The notes under the pieces: model-generated
The model's database searches: none
What the model was told of the DNA's origin: nothing
Seen by the model: only the letters and a program-made list of their open reading frames with translations
From: Lysobacterales bacterium
Lineage (GTDB): Bacteria; Pseudomonadota; Gammaproteobacteria; Xanthomonadales; SZUA-38
Length of the DNA: 64,000 bases
Direction: 5' to 3'
Assembly: GCA_030065125.1 (NCBI GenBank)
Contig: JASJDM010000011.1
Location: 16,915-80,914, forward strand
In this document: positions 55,748 to 64,000 of the stretch, one piece after another
Position numbering within the stretch: the first letter of the stretch is position 1
Layout: every line of letters starts with the position of its first letter
Made by a program: the position numbers and the translations under genes

Positions 55748-56299
55748 TTACTCGAGAAACTCCACCAGCCAACCGCGCGCGGCCAGCCAGTCACGTTCCA
55801 CCGTGCGGGTAGAAAGTCCCAGGGCCTGAGCCGTTTCGGCCACGCTCATGCCCGCGAAGAACCGGCACTCCACCACCTCCACCAGCCGCGGCTGCTCACG
55901 CCCAAGGATTTGCAGACCTTCCTCCAGCGCCAGCACCATGGCGGGCTTGAGGTCCGCGGCCAGCGGCACCTGGGTGATGGACACCGGCGTCTGACCGCCG
56001 CCGCGCTTTTCAGCCAGTCGGGCGCGCATGTAATCGATGGTGATCTGCCGCATGGCGCGGGCGGCCACCCGCAGGAAGTGGGTCTTGTCAGCCCACTGCC
56101 GGCCGGTGCGCTCGGTGAGCTTCAGGTAGGCCTCATTGACCAGGGCGGTGACGGACAGGGTTTCGCCTGGACGCGATACCGCCAGGCGATGACCCGCCAG
56201 TCCGCGCAGGTCGGCGTAAACCAGCTGGTACAACGCCTCCCGCGCCTCGGGGTCCTCGCCGGCGCGGTCCAGCAGATCGTTGATTCGGTCTTCATTCAT
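55748..56299 (-). CDS. ECF-type RNA polymerase sigma factor (TIGR02999-like)
   Basis: A 183-aa sigma factor. Region 2 is represented by LVYADLRGLAGHRLAVSRPG through FLRVAARAMRQITIDYMRAR, which has the arrangement typical of the TIGR02999 subgroup, including ALVNEAYLKLT. Region 4 is EVVECRFFAGMSVAETAQAL and RTVERDWLAARGWL with its helix-turn-helix. No anti-sigma gene is adjacent; the next gene on the strand (148 bp on) is a Ser/Thr kinase, and phosphorylation is the suspected control in this sigma group. The ATG at 56299 is the natural start. Target promoters are unknown. Confidence 0.95.
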   Translation of the reverse strand: MNEDRINDLLDRAGEDPEAREALYQLVYADLRGLAGHRLAVSRPGETLSVTALVNEAYLKLTERTGRQWADKTHFLRVAARAMRQITIDYMRARLAEKRGGGQTPVSITQVPLAADLKPAMVLALEEGLQILGREQPRLVEVVECRFFAGMSVAETAQALGLSTRTVERDWLAARGWLVEFLE

Positions 56300-56377
56300 A
56301 AACTGGGGAATTCGGGATCAGGTCTGTCAATGAAGCGAGCGCCTTGACGATGCCTTCCTGGCGCCCGCTCGCCCTCA

Positions 56378-56812
56378 TCAGCCGTGGCTGCCCATGACCG
56401 TCACCAGAATCTCTCTATCGTGCGGCTTGTTGTCGCAGTCGAGGTGGAAGATCTGCTGCCAGGTCCCCAGCGCCAGCTTTCCGTCACGGATCGGTACGGT
56501 AAGGTCGGGGCCGAGCCAGGTCGCCTGGAGGTGGGAGTGACCGTTGCCGTCATGCCAGGTCTGCTCGTGGCCATATTCCCGGCTGGGAGGAATGAGCCGC
56601 TTCAGCAGGGCCGGGAGATCGCGCTGGAGGCCCGGCTCGAATTCGATGGTCCCGATTGCCCCGGTGCTGCCGATGTTGAAGACATGGGCCAGGCCAGCAG
56701 TGACGCCGGCGGCGGTCACGACTCCGGCTACGTGCTGGGTAATGTCGTGCATGTCACCGTCGCCGCGGGTACGAACGACAACGGTGTCCTGGTAGGTCGT
56801 TGATCCGATCAC
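56378..56812 (-). CDS. yjbQ: YjbQ family protein (UPF0047)
   Basis: A 144-aa protein of full family length starting at a GTG preceded by a strong AGGAGG. It matches the family over its entire length: ITQHVAGVVTAAGVTAGLAH, GTIEFEPGLQRDLPALL, DGNGHSHLQATWLG, and LALGTWQQIFHLDCDN, with the His-rich putative active site. YjbQ of E. coli shows weak thiamin-phosphate synthase activity in vitro; the physiological role is unsettled. It lies 79 bp upstream of the sigma-factor gene on the same strand, but a functional connection is not evident. Confidence 0.95.
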   Translation of the reverse strand: MIGSTTYQDTVVVRTRGDGDMHDITQHVAGVVTAAGVTAGLAHVFNIGSTGAIGTIEFEPGLQRDLPALLKRLIPPSREYGHEQTWHDGNGHSHLQATWLGPDLTVPIRDGKLALGTWQQIFHLDCDNKPHDREILVTVMGSHG

Positions 56813-56918
56813 GCTGCCCTCCTGCGTCGGCGGAGGAGGCAGGATACCTTATTGCTGGGTTTGGCCCATGCCGCCGGGTGGCCAAAGGCCGCGTAGCCGG
56901 CAGACCCGGGTCAAATCC

Positions 56919-59141
56919 TCAGTCCGGCGCACCCGTGGAAAGCGTCAGTTCCGCCAGGACCGGATCGAGTCCTTTCCGTATCCGCTCGAGCTCGGTGTTA
57001 ACTTCTGCCACCATGGCCTGGAACCGCGAGTCGCCCCGCATCGACGACCAGAGCAGGTCCGACTCCAGATCCGCCGCGACCAGCCAACCCTTATCCACTG
57101 CCTCGCGAAGGTATTTGAGCGCGTTTTCGCTGTCACCCAGCAACGCGTACACCTGGGCGGTTCGGTAGCTGATCGCCGGGGTAGCCCACCCCTGTTCCGC
57201 TGCGCCATTTGCTAGATCCAGACACTTGACGAGGATTGTCCGTGCACGCTCGTCCTGACCATTCTGCTTAAGCGCAAGGGCCAGGTGTTTCAGTTCCCAG
57301 ATGTCGTCGTATACGGCGGTTTCGATACCCGTGTCGCCCCCGGTGGCGTCGATGAAGTCATCGATGGCCTGACTGGTATTGCCGTCCTTCAATGCCAGCA
57401 GCCCATGCCAGAAGTAGCGACGCTGATTGGTCGGTGAGTCAGCGGACGGCGCCAGTTTGTCGACTTTTTCGTATTCCGACTCAACAAACCGGGCAAATCC
57501 GACGTGATCGCCGGTCCGATAGTAGAAGTCTGCGAGGCGACCCAGGTTGAGCATATTGTCCGGCGCAGCCTCGTAAGCGTGTGACGCCCCCCGGTATAAC
57601 TCGCTCCAGTAACCCAGTTTGTCATAAACACCTGACAGTGCCGCCGAGAAAGCTGCGGATTCAGGGTCACGCTGATGCATGCGTTTTAACCAGCGTACCG
57701 CCTCGTCGTAACGACCGTAGGTTATCGACCAGTGGACTACCGCTCGATCAGTTCCGGCTCGATCGGGCGCCAGCCTGGCGACCCGGCCGAATGCGTCAAG
57801 GCCTTCATCGTAGTGACCTGTCAGCATTTTCAGGGCCCCGATATTGAAATACAGATTGCTGTTCATCGGATCCATGACCCTGGCTTTCGCGTAGGCGTCG
57901 TCTGCTTCTTCCAGGCGGCTCTGCAGGACAAGCGCAAAACCGAGACTGGACCATACGCCGTAGTGATTGGGCCTGAGTTCGAGTGCTTCTCTGTACCCTG
58001 CCTCAGCTGCCTTGTAGTCGCCTAATGACAGTCGAATGGAGGCACGTGTTGCGTGCACGTTCGAAAGCCCGGGATCGAGTTCCAGCGATCGCTCGATCAG
58101 CGGTTCGGCAAGTTCGCTGGCGCGCTCCGGTGACATGTCGGCGTGATAAACCTGGTAGAGGTAGCTCAGCGCCAGCGCCGAGTATCCCAGTGCAAAACGC
58201 TCGTCCAAATCCAGCGCCTGCCGGAACAGCTCGATGGACTTTTCAAGCGACTCCGGATTTCGCCGCTCCCGATGATGCCGACCCAGGAGATAGTAATCGT
58301 ACGCATCGATACTGTCCGTTGGCGGCATGGCAAGTCGACTTGACTCATTGCGCTGAATCTCGACCTCAAGGGCATTCGCTATGGCGCGAGCGATCTCTTC
58401 CTGTATGGCGAAAACGTCGCTCATGGTTCGATCAAAGTTCTGCGACCACAGGTGGTATCCGTCTGTCGCGTTGATCAGCTGTGCGGTGACGCGGATGCGA
58501 TTTCCGGATTTCCGCACGCTACCTTCCAGAACCGTGCTGACACCGAGCTGCCTTCCAATGTTCTGGACCGGCTCATTCCTTCCCTTGAAGAAGAATGATG
58601 ACGTTCGGGCGGCCACCTGCAGTGATTGCAGGTTCGCCAGCTGATTGAGGATTTCTTCGGCGATCCCGTCACCGAAGTACTCATTGGCAGGGTCATCACT
58701 GAGATTGACGAACGGCAGCACGGCAATGGAGTTGGCCGCCATGGGCAGTGACCGGTCAGTGGAGTCCGCCTGCCCTGCCGCGCCGATGACCTTAATAAAA
58801 ACTCCCGCGAACAACGAAAGCGTCAGCAGGCCAAGAACACTTAACAGGACGAAGTCGAAGCGCCCCAACGGCAGGCTGTCTTGATCCGCGTCACCATGGG
58901 ATGCAGTCCGGCTGATGCCCTTCGAACTGAAGTCGTACATCCAGCCAAAGACCATGACCAGGGGAAAGGCGAGAACGGTGCCGACCAACACGTAGCGGAT
59001 GGCTGAGTCGGGTATGCCGGCACCCGGGAACAACACATCGCATGCCTGCAGTACCACCCAGGCACCGACGATGTACACGGCGGCGGTGTGGAATATGCCG
59101 CGACGCCGAAGATCCCGAAAGACCGAACCGACCTTGCTCAT
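56919..59141 (-). CDS. Membrane protein with FlgO/TolB-N-like domain and TPRs
   Basis: A 740-aa protein with hydrophobic helices at about 17-37, 47-67 and 95-117. A domain of about 125 residues follows (138-262; IAVLPFVNLSDDPANEYFGD, GIAEEILNQLANLQSLQVAA, GRQLGVSTVLEGSVRKSGNR), which is the module usually found between a winged helix or adenylate cyclase domain and TPRs in signalling proteins. TPR units occupy the rest (LGFALVLQSRLEEADDAYAK, AQVYALLGDSENALKYLREA). There is no DNA-binding or cyclase domain, so any output must be through partner proteins. The C-terminal propensity for protein-protein contacts is the main functional clue. Single gene on this strand. Confidence 0.88.
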   Translation of the reverse strand: MSKVGSVFRDLRRRGIFHTAAVYIVGAWVVLQACDVLFPGAGIPDSAIRYVLVGTVLAFPLVMVFGWMYDFSSKGISRTASHGDADQDSLPLGRFDFVLLSVLGLLTLSLFAGVFIKVIGAAGQADSTDRSLPMAANSIAVLPFVNLSDDPANEYFGDGIAEEILNQLANLQSLQVAARTSSFFFKGRNEPVQNIGRQLGVSTVLEGSVRKSGNRIRVTAQLINATDGYHLWSQNFDRTMSDVFAIQEEIARAIANALEVEIQRNESSRLAMPPTDSIDAYDYYLLGRHHRERRNPESLEKSIELFRQALDLDERFALGYSALALSYLYQVYHADMSPERASELAEPLIERSLELDPGLSNVHATRASIRLSLGDYKAAEAGYREALELRPNHYGVWSSLGFALVLQSRLEEADDAYAKARVMDPMNSNLYFNIGALKMLTGHYDEGLDAFGRVARLAPDRAGTDRAVVHWSITYGRYDEAVRWLKRMHQRDPESAAFSAALSGVYDKLGYWSELYRGASHAYEAAPDNMLNLGRLADFYYRTGDHVGFARFVESEYEKVDKLAPSADSPTNQRRYFWHGLLALKDGNTSQAIDDFIDATGGDTGIETAVYDDIWELKHLALALKQNGQDERARTILVKCLDLANGAAEQGWATPAISYRTAQVYALLGDSENALKYLREAVDKGWLVAADLESDLLWSSMRGDSRFQAMVAEVNTELERIRKGLDPVLAELTLSTGAPD

Positions 59142-59391
59142 GCGAATCGCTCCAGGTCGCTCTCTCGGATAATACTCCCACTAACTGGGTAATCACAGCA
59201 GAGTGCCGCCGGGTTTGCCGTACACGTCGAGGATATTGCACGAAGCGTTGATTCTCGAACTCGCCCCAAGCGGCGCCGGCCGACACCCGCCTGGTTCGGC
59301 CTGCCCCCGATTGCCGCTATCAGGTAGGATACCCACCTCGGCTACCGGCCCCGACAGGCAGTGGCATCAGGCAACAGGAGCCCGAACAACC

Positions 59392-59748
59392 GTGGAACTG
59401 ACAGGCAAGATTATCCAGGTGCTGCCAGAGCAATCAGGCACGTCTCAAAGAGGTCCATGGCGCAAGCAGGAGTACATCATTGAAGTCCCGGGTGATTATC
59501 CCAAGCAGGTTTGTTTCATGGCCTGGGGGGACAAGATTGACGAGTTCGGCATCCAGGAGGGCCAGGAATTGACGGTCCACTTTGATTTGCAGAGCCGCGA
59601 GTACAACGGACGCTGGTACACCGATGTGAAAGCCTGGCGGGTGCAGGCGGCCAGCGATGATGGCCCCGGCGATGCGGCCGATGCCGGGCCACCGCCTGAG
59701 CTGCGCGACGAACCACCGCCAGAGTTCGACGACGACGTCCCTTTCTGA
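59392..59748 (+). CDS. DUF3127 family protein
   Basis: A 118-aa protein starting at a GTG (59392); the longer open frame upstream has no family resemblance. The start VELTGKIIQVLPEQSGTSQR, the following WRKQEYIIEVPGDYPKQVCF, and FDLQSREYNGRWYTDVKAW match the DUF3127 OB-fold-like family, best known from Bacteroidetes. The tail is acidic and proline-rich and ends DDDVPF, as in single-stranded DNA-binding proteins. That similarity suggests, but does not show, a nucleic-acid or replication-linked role. AGGAG lies about 12 bases before the GTG. It is divergent from the TPR membrane protein gene. Confidence 0.87.
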   Translation: MELTGKIIQVLPEQSGTSQRGPWRKQEYIIEVPGDYPKQVCFMAWGDKIDEFGIQEGQELTVHFDLQSREYNGRWYTDVKAWRVQAASDDGPGDAADAGPPPELRDEPPPEFDDDVPF

Positions 59749-59972
59749 TCTCTGGTCAAATCCGAAAGCAAAACCGTTCCACTTCAGAGAGTGGGTCCTG
59801 GCACCGACTGGGCGACTACCCGACGCAGCAGCGACAGACTCAGCTGATATGTCAGTCACCGGCGGTGGGATAATATGGCGGTCCAGCGAGTAGGGGGCAA
59901 GATATCTCGAATCCCATAGACCAATCGAGCTACCCCAACAAACCCTCGACACCGGGTAAATCCAAGACGCGG

Positions 59973-61718
59973 GTGGCGCTGTCTGTACTGCTGCTGATGT
60001 CGATTATCCTGGTCTTCGTTCGAGCCTGGCTGGTCAACACGGGCGCCGGTCGGCAGATCAACTGCACGGATTGCTTTACCTGGGCGGTCATCAATGCGGA
60101 CGCACGGCTGTTTCTGATTCTGGCGGGCCTGCTGTGGGCGGGCGGCTGGTTTGCCCGGTTGCAGCTGTATCGGCTGTTCCATCTGGCGGCAGCAATCCTG
60201 TTGTTTGCCGCCATCGCCGACGTCATGGTCTACCAGCGATTCAACACCCGCCTGTTTCTGGTCGAGGCCACCAACTATGTTCAGTACTACGACGTGATAT
60301 GGGACCAACTGATTTCCGGAGCCGGCGGCCTGGGGCTGACCATTGGCCTGGCCCTGCTGATCCTGGCGGTGGCCATCGGACTTCAGTGGATCGGCCCGAT
60401 CCGCGACCCAACCAGTCGTCGCAGCCTGGTGGGGATCATGGTGCTGGCAGGCGTGACGGCATCACTGCCCCTGGCGCCGGACTACGTGAACAGCTGGGCT
60501 TACCGTAATGTTCTGGCGGCCAATCTGGCCAGCAGCGACCGGCAAAGGTACACCGACGAGACGACCCAACGGATACAGGAAACCGCGGTCCCGCCCCAAT
60601 GTATTGGGGGCCTAGATTCCCCGGAGAGGCGCAACGTCGTTATGGTGATCATCGAGTCGTGGTCTCCCTATCACAGCCAGCTGGAGAGCGGAATTCACGA
60701 CTGGACTCCGGCGCTGGATCGCCTGGCGGCCAGGGGGCAGCGCTTCACCGCATTCCATGCCGGGGGCTTCTCAACCAACGAAGGCCTTGTGGGCATCCTG
60801 GCGGGGGTGCCGATCTGGGTGCCCTTCGTACACCTGGTTCAGGCCACCCCGTTTTTATACCAGTGGGGCATAACGGAAACCCTGCCCGTGGTCTTCAACA
60901 AAGCCGGCTACCACACGGCGTTTCTGACATCCGGCCCTTTGAGCTTCGCCGAAAAGGACCGCTGGCTTCGCGACATTGGTTTCGCGGAGCTTGAGGACGG
61001 GACGCACCCGCACTATCAAAACAAACCGCGGTTCTCTTTCGGCGCGCCGGCGGATAACGAGCTTTATGCGCGTGCACTCAGCTGGCAGTCAGCAGCCCGG
61101 ACTCCCTACTTCCTGGTCGTTGAAACCGTCACCACTCACCAGCCATATATCGACCCGGTGACCCGGAAACACAGCCTGGAAGCGGCGATTCGGTTCGCCG
61201 ACCAGGCTGCCGCAGACTATGTTCACCAACTGGATGCGATGGGGTTTTTTGAAGACGGTCTCCTGGTTCTGCTCAGCGATCACCGGGCCATGACCCCTAT
61301 GTTGGCCGAGGAACTGGATGCCCTGGGCACCGCCGCCTACTCCCGCGTGCCCATGCTGATACTGGACCCACGCCGGCCACCCGGCGAGATCGACGCGCTG
61401 CTGCAGCAAAGCGACCTGGTGCCCAGTTTTTCCCATTGGCTGGGCCTGGGCACCTGCCTGGACAGTCACGACGACCTGGTGTTCGCGCCGGGCACCAACG
61501 CGGGGCGCTGTACGTTTCACGCCCGGGGCGCCGAACGTGGCCTGATGGACGTGATCTGTCCCGAAGGACAGGCCCTGGTGCGGCTGTCCGGGGATTCCAC
61601 TCACTTCCTGGATCCCGCCAATCTCTCACCCGGGCGACAGCAGGCGCTGCTGGATTTCATTGCCAGGGAACGTATCACGGCCCTTTCCCGTCATGAGGCT
61701 CACGAGAGCAGGGATTGA
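59973..61718 (+). CDS. LtaS/EptA-like membrane sulfatase-fold protein
   Basis: A 581-aa protein with about five N-terminal TM helices (VALSVLLLMSIILVFVRAWL, LFLILAGLLWAGGW, LFHLAAAILLFAAIADVM, LGLTIGLALLILAVAIGLQW, then LVGIMVLAGVTASLPL). A periplasmic alkaline-phosphatase-fold domain starts near residue 215. Likely active-site elements are the metal-binding Glu in VMVIIESW, a Thr nucleophile at 268 in FSTNEG, and LLSDHRAM near the end. Relatives transfer phosphoglycerol or phosphoethanolamine to surface polymers or lipid A. The GTG start at 59973 is uncertain: the frame is open further upstream but without a canonical start, and an upstream ATG (59875) is in another frame. Substrate unknown. 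Confidence 0.85.
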   Translation: MALSVLLLMSIILVFVRAWLVNTGAGRQINCTDCFTWAVINADARLFLILAGLLWAGGWFARLQLYRLFHLAAAILLFAAIADVMVYQRFNTRLFLVEATNYVQYYDVIWDQLISGAGGLGLTIGLALLILAVAIGLQWIGPIRDPTSRRSLVGIMVLAGVTASLPLAPDYVNSWAYRNVLAANLASSDRQRYTDETTQRIQETAVPPQCIGGLDSPERRNVVMVIIESWSPYHSQLESGIHDWTPALDRLAARGQRFTAFHAGGFSTNEGLVGILAGVPIWVPFVHLVQATPFLYQWGITETLPVVFNKAGYHTAFLTSGPLSFAEKDRWLRDIGFAELEDGTHPHYQNKPRFSFGAPADNELYARALSWQSAARTPYFLVVETVTTHQPYIDPVTRKHSLEAAIRFADQAAADYVHQLDAMGFFEDGLLVLLSDHRAMTPMLAEELDALGTAAYSRVPMLILDPRRPPGEIDALLQQSDLVPSFSHWLGLGTCLDSHDDLVFAPGTNAGRCTFHARGAERGLMDVICPEGQALVRLSGDSTHFLDPANLSPGRQQALLDFIARERITALSRHEAHESRD

Positions 61719-61857
61719 GCCACCCTTTCGACTTCGGAAACCCCGAATCAAAAACCGCGGTCGTCGCCCCCAGTCATATTAGTGATCGGGAGGCGCGGCT
61801 GTGTGCGTTTGAGATCACCGGGCCACCCACTAGGTAATGTGCATTGGGGTAGGGCTG

Positions 61858-63273
61858 ATGATGATTAAGCCAAGAACGAAGGCTTTGACGCTGTTTCTGC
61901 TGACGCTTGTTGTCGCGCCATGCGGCCTGGCGAGTTCCTTTTCCGAAAACCGGCCGCAGGGAGCCGCTCCCGAGACGGCTCCAGCGGCGGCTGAAAACCG
62001 GTCCATGGTTCTGATCCTGGATGCCTCAGGCTCCATGTGGGGACAGATCGACGGCAAGGCCAAGATCACCATCGCCAAGGAAGTCATGACGGAGCTACTG
62101 GACGAACTCCCCGCCGATCTGAACGCCGGCCTGACTGTTTACGGTCACCGGCGTAAAGGGGATTGCGACGATATCGAGATGGTGACCCCGGTACGCCGCC
62201 TGGATGCCGCGGCCATTCAATCAGAAATCCAGGCAATCACTCCCCGAGGCAAGACACCCATCGCTGCATCGCTGCTGAGATCGGCCGAGGCACTCAAGGC
62301 GCAACCCGGTGAACGGGTTGTGCTGCTGATCACCGACGGTGTGGAATCCTGTGACCAGGACCCCTGCGCGGTTGCCCGGGGGCTGGCAGAGGCCGGCGTC
62401 ATCAGCAGGATCCACGTGGTTGGTTTCGGTCTGGACGATGAATCCCTGGCGACGCTCCAGTGTGTCAGCGCCCCCTCGGAAGGACTGCTGGTGGGGGCTG
62501 GCAATGCCGACGAATTAAAGGCGGCCCTGGGCGAAGTGATCGTCGCAGCGCTTCCACATAATCTCCTGATCCGAGGTTTGGATGCCAACGGCGAGATCCT
62601 GTATCTCAACGTTCAGATCCTCCAGGACAACCAGCCCGTTGCAAAACGGTCCGGACACAATCAACGGTTCTCTCTGCCGCCAGGGCGCTACCAGGCAGAG
62701 GTCCGGTACACGCCGCTCAAACAAACCGTAGTACTGGATGATGTCATCATTGAACAGGGCCGCTTGATCGAGAAAGAGCTGGTGTTCGCGGAGAGCCGGC
62801 TGAGGATCCGTGGCATAGACGGCAACAATAAGAGCGTTTACACCACGTCCGAGGTTTATCGGGCCGGCAGTACGGAATCCGTACACAAGAGCAGCGGAAA
62901 TGCCCCGGTGTTCACCCTTCTGCCGGGCCTGTACGACGTCAAGGTTTTATTCGGACTCACCAGGGAAGAACAATGGCTGCGCGATGTCCGGCTCGAAGCC
63001 GGGGACAACCTGGAGCAAAGGGTTCACTTCGCCTTTGGCAAGCTCAGGATCACCGCCCTCGGCCCCGATGGCAAGAGGGTTTATATCGGCGTCACAGCCT
63101 TTGATTCAGGCGCCGGCGAACAGATTCACCGGTCCTCTGGGAACAGGCCGACATTTACCCTCAGGCCCGGAGTCTACGACTTCGAAGTCTCAGCCGGAAA
63201 GCTTCAGCCACAGTGGCTGCGCAACATCGAGATCGGCGATGGTGACTTTCTTGAGCGACAGATTCAGTTTTGA
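61858..63273 (+). CDS. Secreted von Willebrand factor A (VWA) domain protein
   Basis: A 471-aa exported protein; I start it at the ATG at 61858, just after GGGGTAGGG, although an ATG 21 bp upstream is in frame. The signal peptide ends near residue 25. The VWA domain (about 48-235) has an intact MIDAS: D55-x-S57-x-S59 in LDASGSMWG, a Thr in RGKTPIAASL and Asp in LLITDGVESCDQD. Three similar beta-sandwich repeats follow, each with G-N-x-x-x-F-x-L-x-P-G-x-Y-x-x-x-V (SLPPGRYQAEVRY, TLLPGLYDVKVLF, TLRPGVYDFEVSA). The architecture resembles Ca-activated-chloride-channel-like/YfbK-type secreted proteins that bind partners through the metal site. No neighbouring gene explains the role. Confidence 0.9.
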   Translation: MMIKPRTKALTLFLLTLVVAPCGLASSFSENRPQGAAPETAPAAAENRSMVLILDASGSMWGQIDGKAKITIAKEVMTELLDELPADLNAGLTVYGHRRKGDCDDIEMVTPVRRLDAAAIQSEIQAITPRGKTPIAASLLRSAEALKAQPGERVVLLITDGVESCDQDPCAVARGLAEAGVISRIHVVGFGLDDESLATLQCVSAPSEGLLVGAGNADELKAALGEVIVAALPHNLLIRGLDANGEILYLNVQILQDNQPVAKRSGHNQRFSLPPGRYQAEVRYTPLKQTVVLDDVIIEQGRLIEKELVFAESRLRIRGIDGNNKSVYTTSEVYRAGSTESVHKSSGNAPVFTLLPGLYDVKVLFGLTREEQWLRDVRLEAGDNLEQRVHFAFGKLRITALGPDGKRVYIGVTAFDSGAGEQIHRSSGNRPTFTLRPGVYDFEVSAGKLQPQWLRNIEIGDGDFLERQIQF

Positions 63274-63395
63274 TGGGCCCACCGGCCAGGATCTCCCTGG
63301 AGGCCATCACCACCGGATTGAATCCTTGCGACCCTCTATGGATCTTGTGGCTGGACAACCACAGTCCCCAGCGTGACGCACCTGGGGCCTTTCGT

Positions 63396-64000
63396 TCACC
63401 CCAGGTCATCCGGCGGGAAGCGCCTGCTGCGACCCTCGGCAATGGGCGCTCCAGAGTCGCGTTCGGCCACGGCCTGCTTCAGGCCCACTTCCCGCGCGCG
63501 TTCCTCGAACCACTTGCCTTCCGGGGAATGCCGCGCTACGCCGTCGAACATGGTGGCGAACATCTGGGTGTGTTTCAGACCCATATTTTCATAGGCCTGG
63601 TTGACCACCATCTTGGTCATCATCAGTTGATTGCGTGGCACACCCTCAATCCTGCTGCACAGCTCATCAACGGCATTGTCGAGTTCAGCGGCGGGTACCG
63701 ATTTCAGAATCAGGCCGTCAGCCTCTGCCTGCCTGCCGGTGACCAGGTCGCCGGTAAACAGCATTCGCTTGGCCTTCTCGATGCCCAGCCGATACACCCA
63801 CATCATGGTGGTCGGGACGCCCCACACGCGAGCCGGCGGATAGCCGATACGGGCATCGTCGGCCATGACGATCAGGTCGCAACACAGCGCGATGTCACTG
63901 CCGCCCGCCACGGCCGCTCCATGGATCTTTGCGATGACGGGCTTGCTGCATCGCCAGATGGACATGAATTTCTGGGTGATCCCCCACATGGCCTGGAAAT
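63396..64000 (-). CDS. Enoyl-CoA hydratase/isomerase (crotonase) family, partial
   Basis: The C-terminal ~200 residues of a crotonase; the start lies beyond the right edge, and the frame continues through FQAMWGITQ to the end of the window. The CoA/oxyanion-hole segment is PVIAKIHGAAVAGGSDIALC, followed by DLIVMADDARIGYPPARVWG and KAKRMLFTGDLVTGRQAEAD. The position of the first catalytic Glu of true hydratases (normally within P-E-x-x-x-G) is Ala here (PPARVWG), as in other crotonase subfamilies, so hydratase activity is doubtful. The polar tail RSRRFPPDDLG is intact, with a normal stop. Confidence 0.9.
   Translation of the reverse strand, partial: FQAMWGITQKFMSIWRCSKPVIAKIHGAAVAGGSDIALCCDLIVMADDARIGYPPARVWGVPTTMMWVYRLGIEKAKRMLFTGDLVTGRQAEADGLILKSVPAAELDNAVDELCSRIEGVPRNQLMMTKMVVNQAYENMGLKHTQMFATMFDGVARHSPEGKWFEERAREVGLKQAVAERDSGAPIAEGRSRRFPPDDLG

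Overview
The window is 64 kb of GC-rich, densely coding bacterial DNA with about 41 convincing protein genes. I recognised no rRNA, tRNA, CRISPR array, prophage or intact insertion sequence. The gene content suggests a free-living, peptide- and polymer-degrading gammaproteobacterium of the Xanthomonadales/Chromatiales (Wenzhouxiangella- or Lysobacter-like) type. It includes a large TonB-dependent receptor, secreted peptidases and a secreted nuclease, membrane-anchored winged-helix regulators with TPR or beta-propeller sensor domains, and an ECF sigma factor next to a Ser/Thr kinase-TPR protein. That taxonomic placement is inference from gene content, not from a marker gene.

Layout. 1-7.1 kb: the 3' part of an RND drug-efflux permease, then a tightly coupled minus-strand operon (hotdog thioesterase, an MMPL/RND exporter fused to a LolA-like periplasmic domain, a DUF1302-like outer-membrane protein) that looks like a lipid-export unit. 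7.6-17.4 kb: a Tat-type amidohydrolase, a TonB-dependent receptor, a small secreted protein, a second amidohydrolase, and a DPP-IV-like peptidase fused to a cyclophilin; together they suggest uptake and processing of peptide-like substrates. 17.8-28.5 kb: a secreted beta-helix protein, a prolyl aminopeptidase gene bracketed by a 157-bp direct duplication of the 3' end of the neighbouring SDR gene, a patatin lipase, an NTF2-like protein, a small lipoprotein, an acyl-CoA dehydrogenase and a membrane protein.

28.7-53.2 kb is the most distinctive part. Three CadC-like membrane regulators (winged helix, one TM helix, then TPRs or a TolB-type propeller) are interspersed with large secreted proteins: tandem beta-propellers, beta-helices, an NHL propeller, a lamin-tail-domain nuclease and an S41 peptidase. 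Five secreted proteins of unrelated fold, four of them here and one at 22.1 kb, end in the same short signature F-x-[DG]-[GS]-F-E. Three secreted-protein genes carry direct repeats with an 11-bp period about 45-105 bp upstream of their start codons. This is the spacing expected for tandem binding of OmpR/PhoB-type winged-helix domains. I propose, as a hypothesis, a regulon linking the membrane winged-helix regulators, the phased operators and the FxDGFE-tagged secreted proteins.

53.2-64 kb: kinase-TPR and ECF sigma factor, a YjbQ-family protein, a TPR protein with a FlgO/TolB-N-like domain, a DUF3127 protein, an LtaS-like membrane sulfatase-fold protein, a secreted VWA protein, and a partial crotonase at the right edge.
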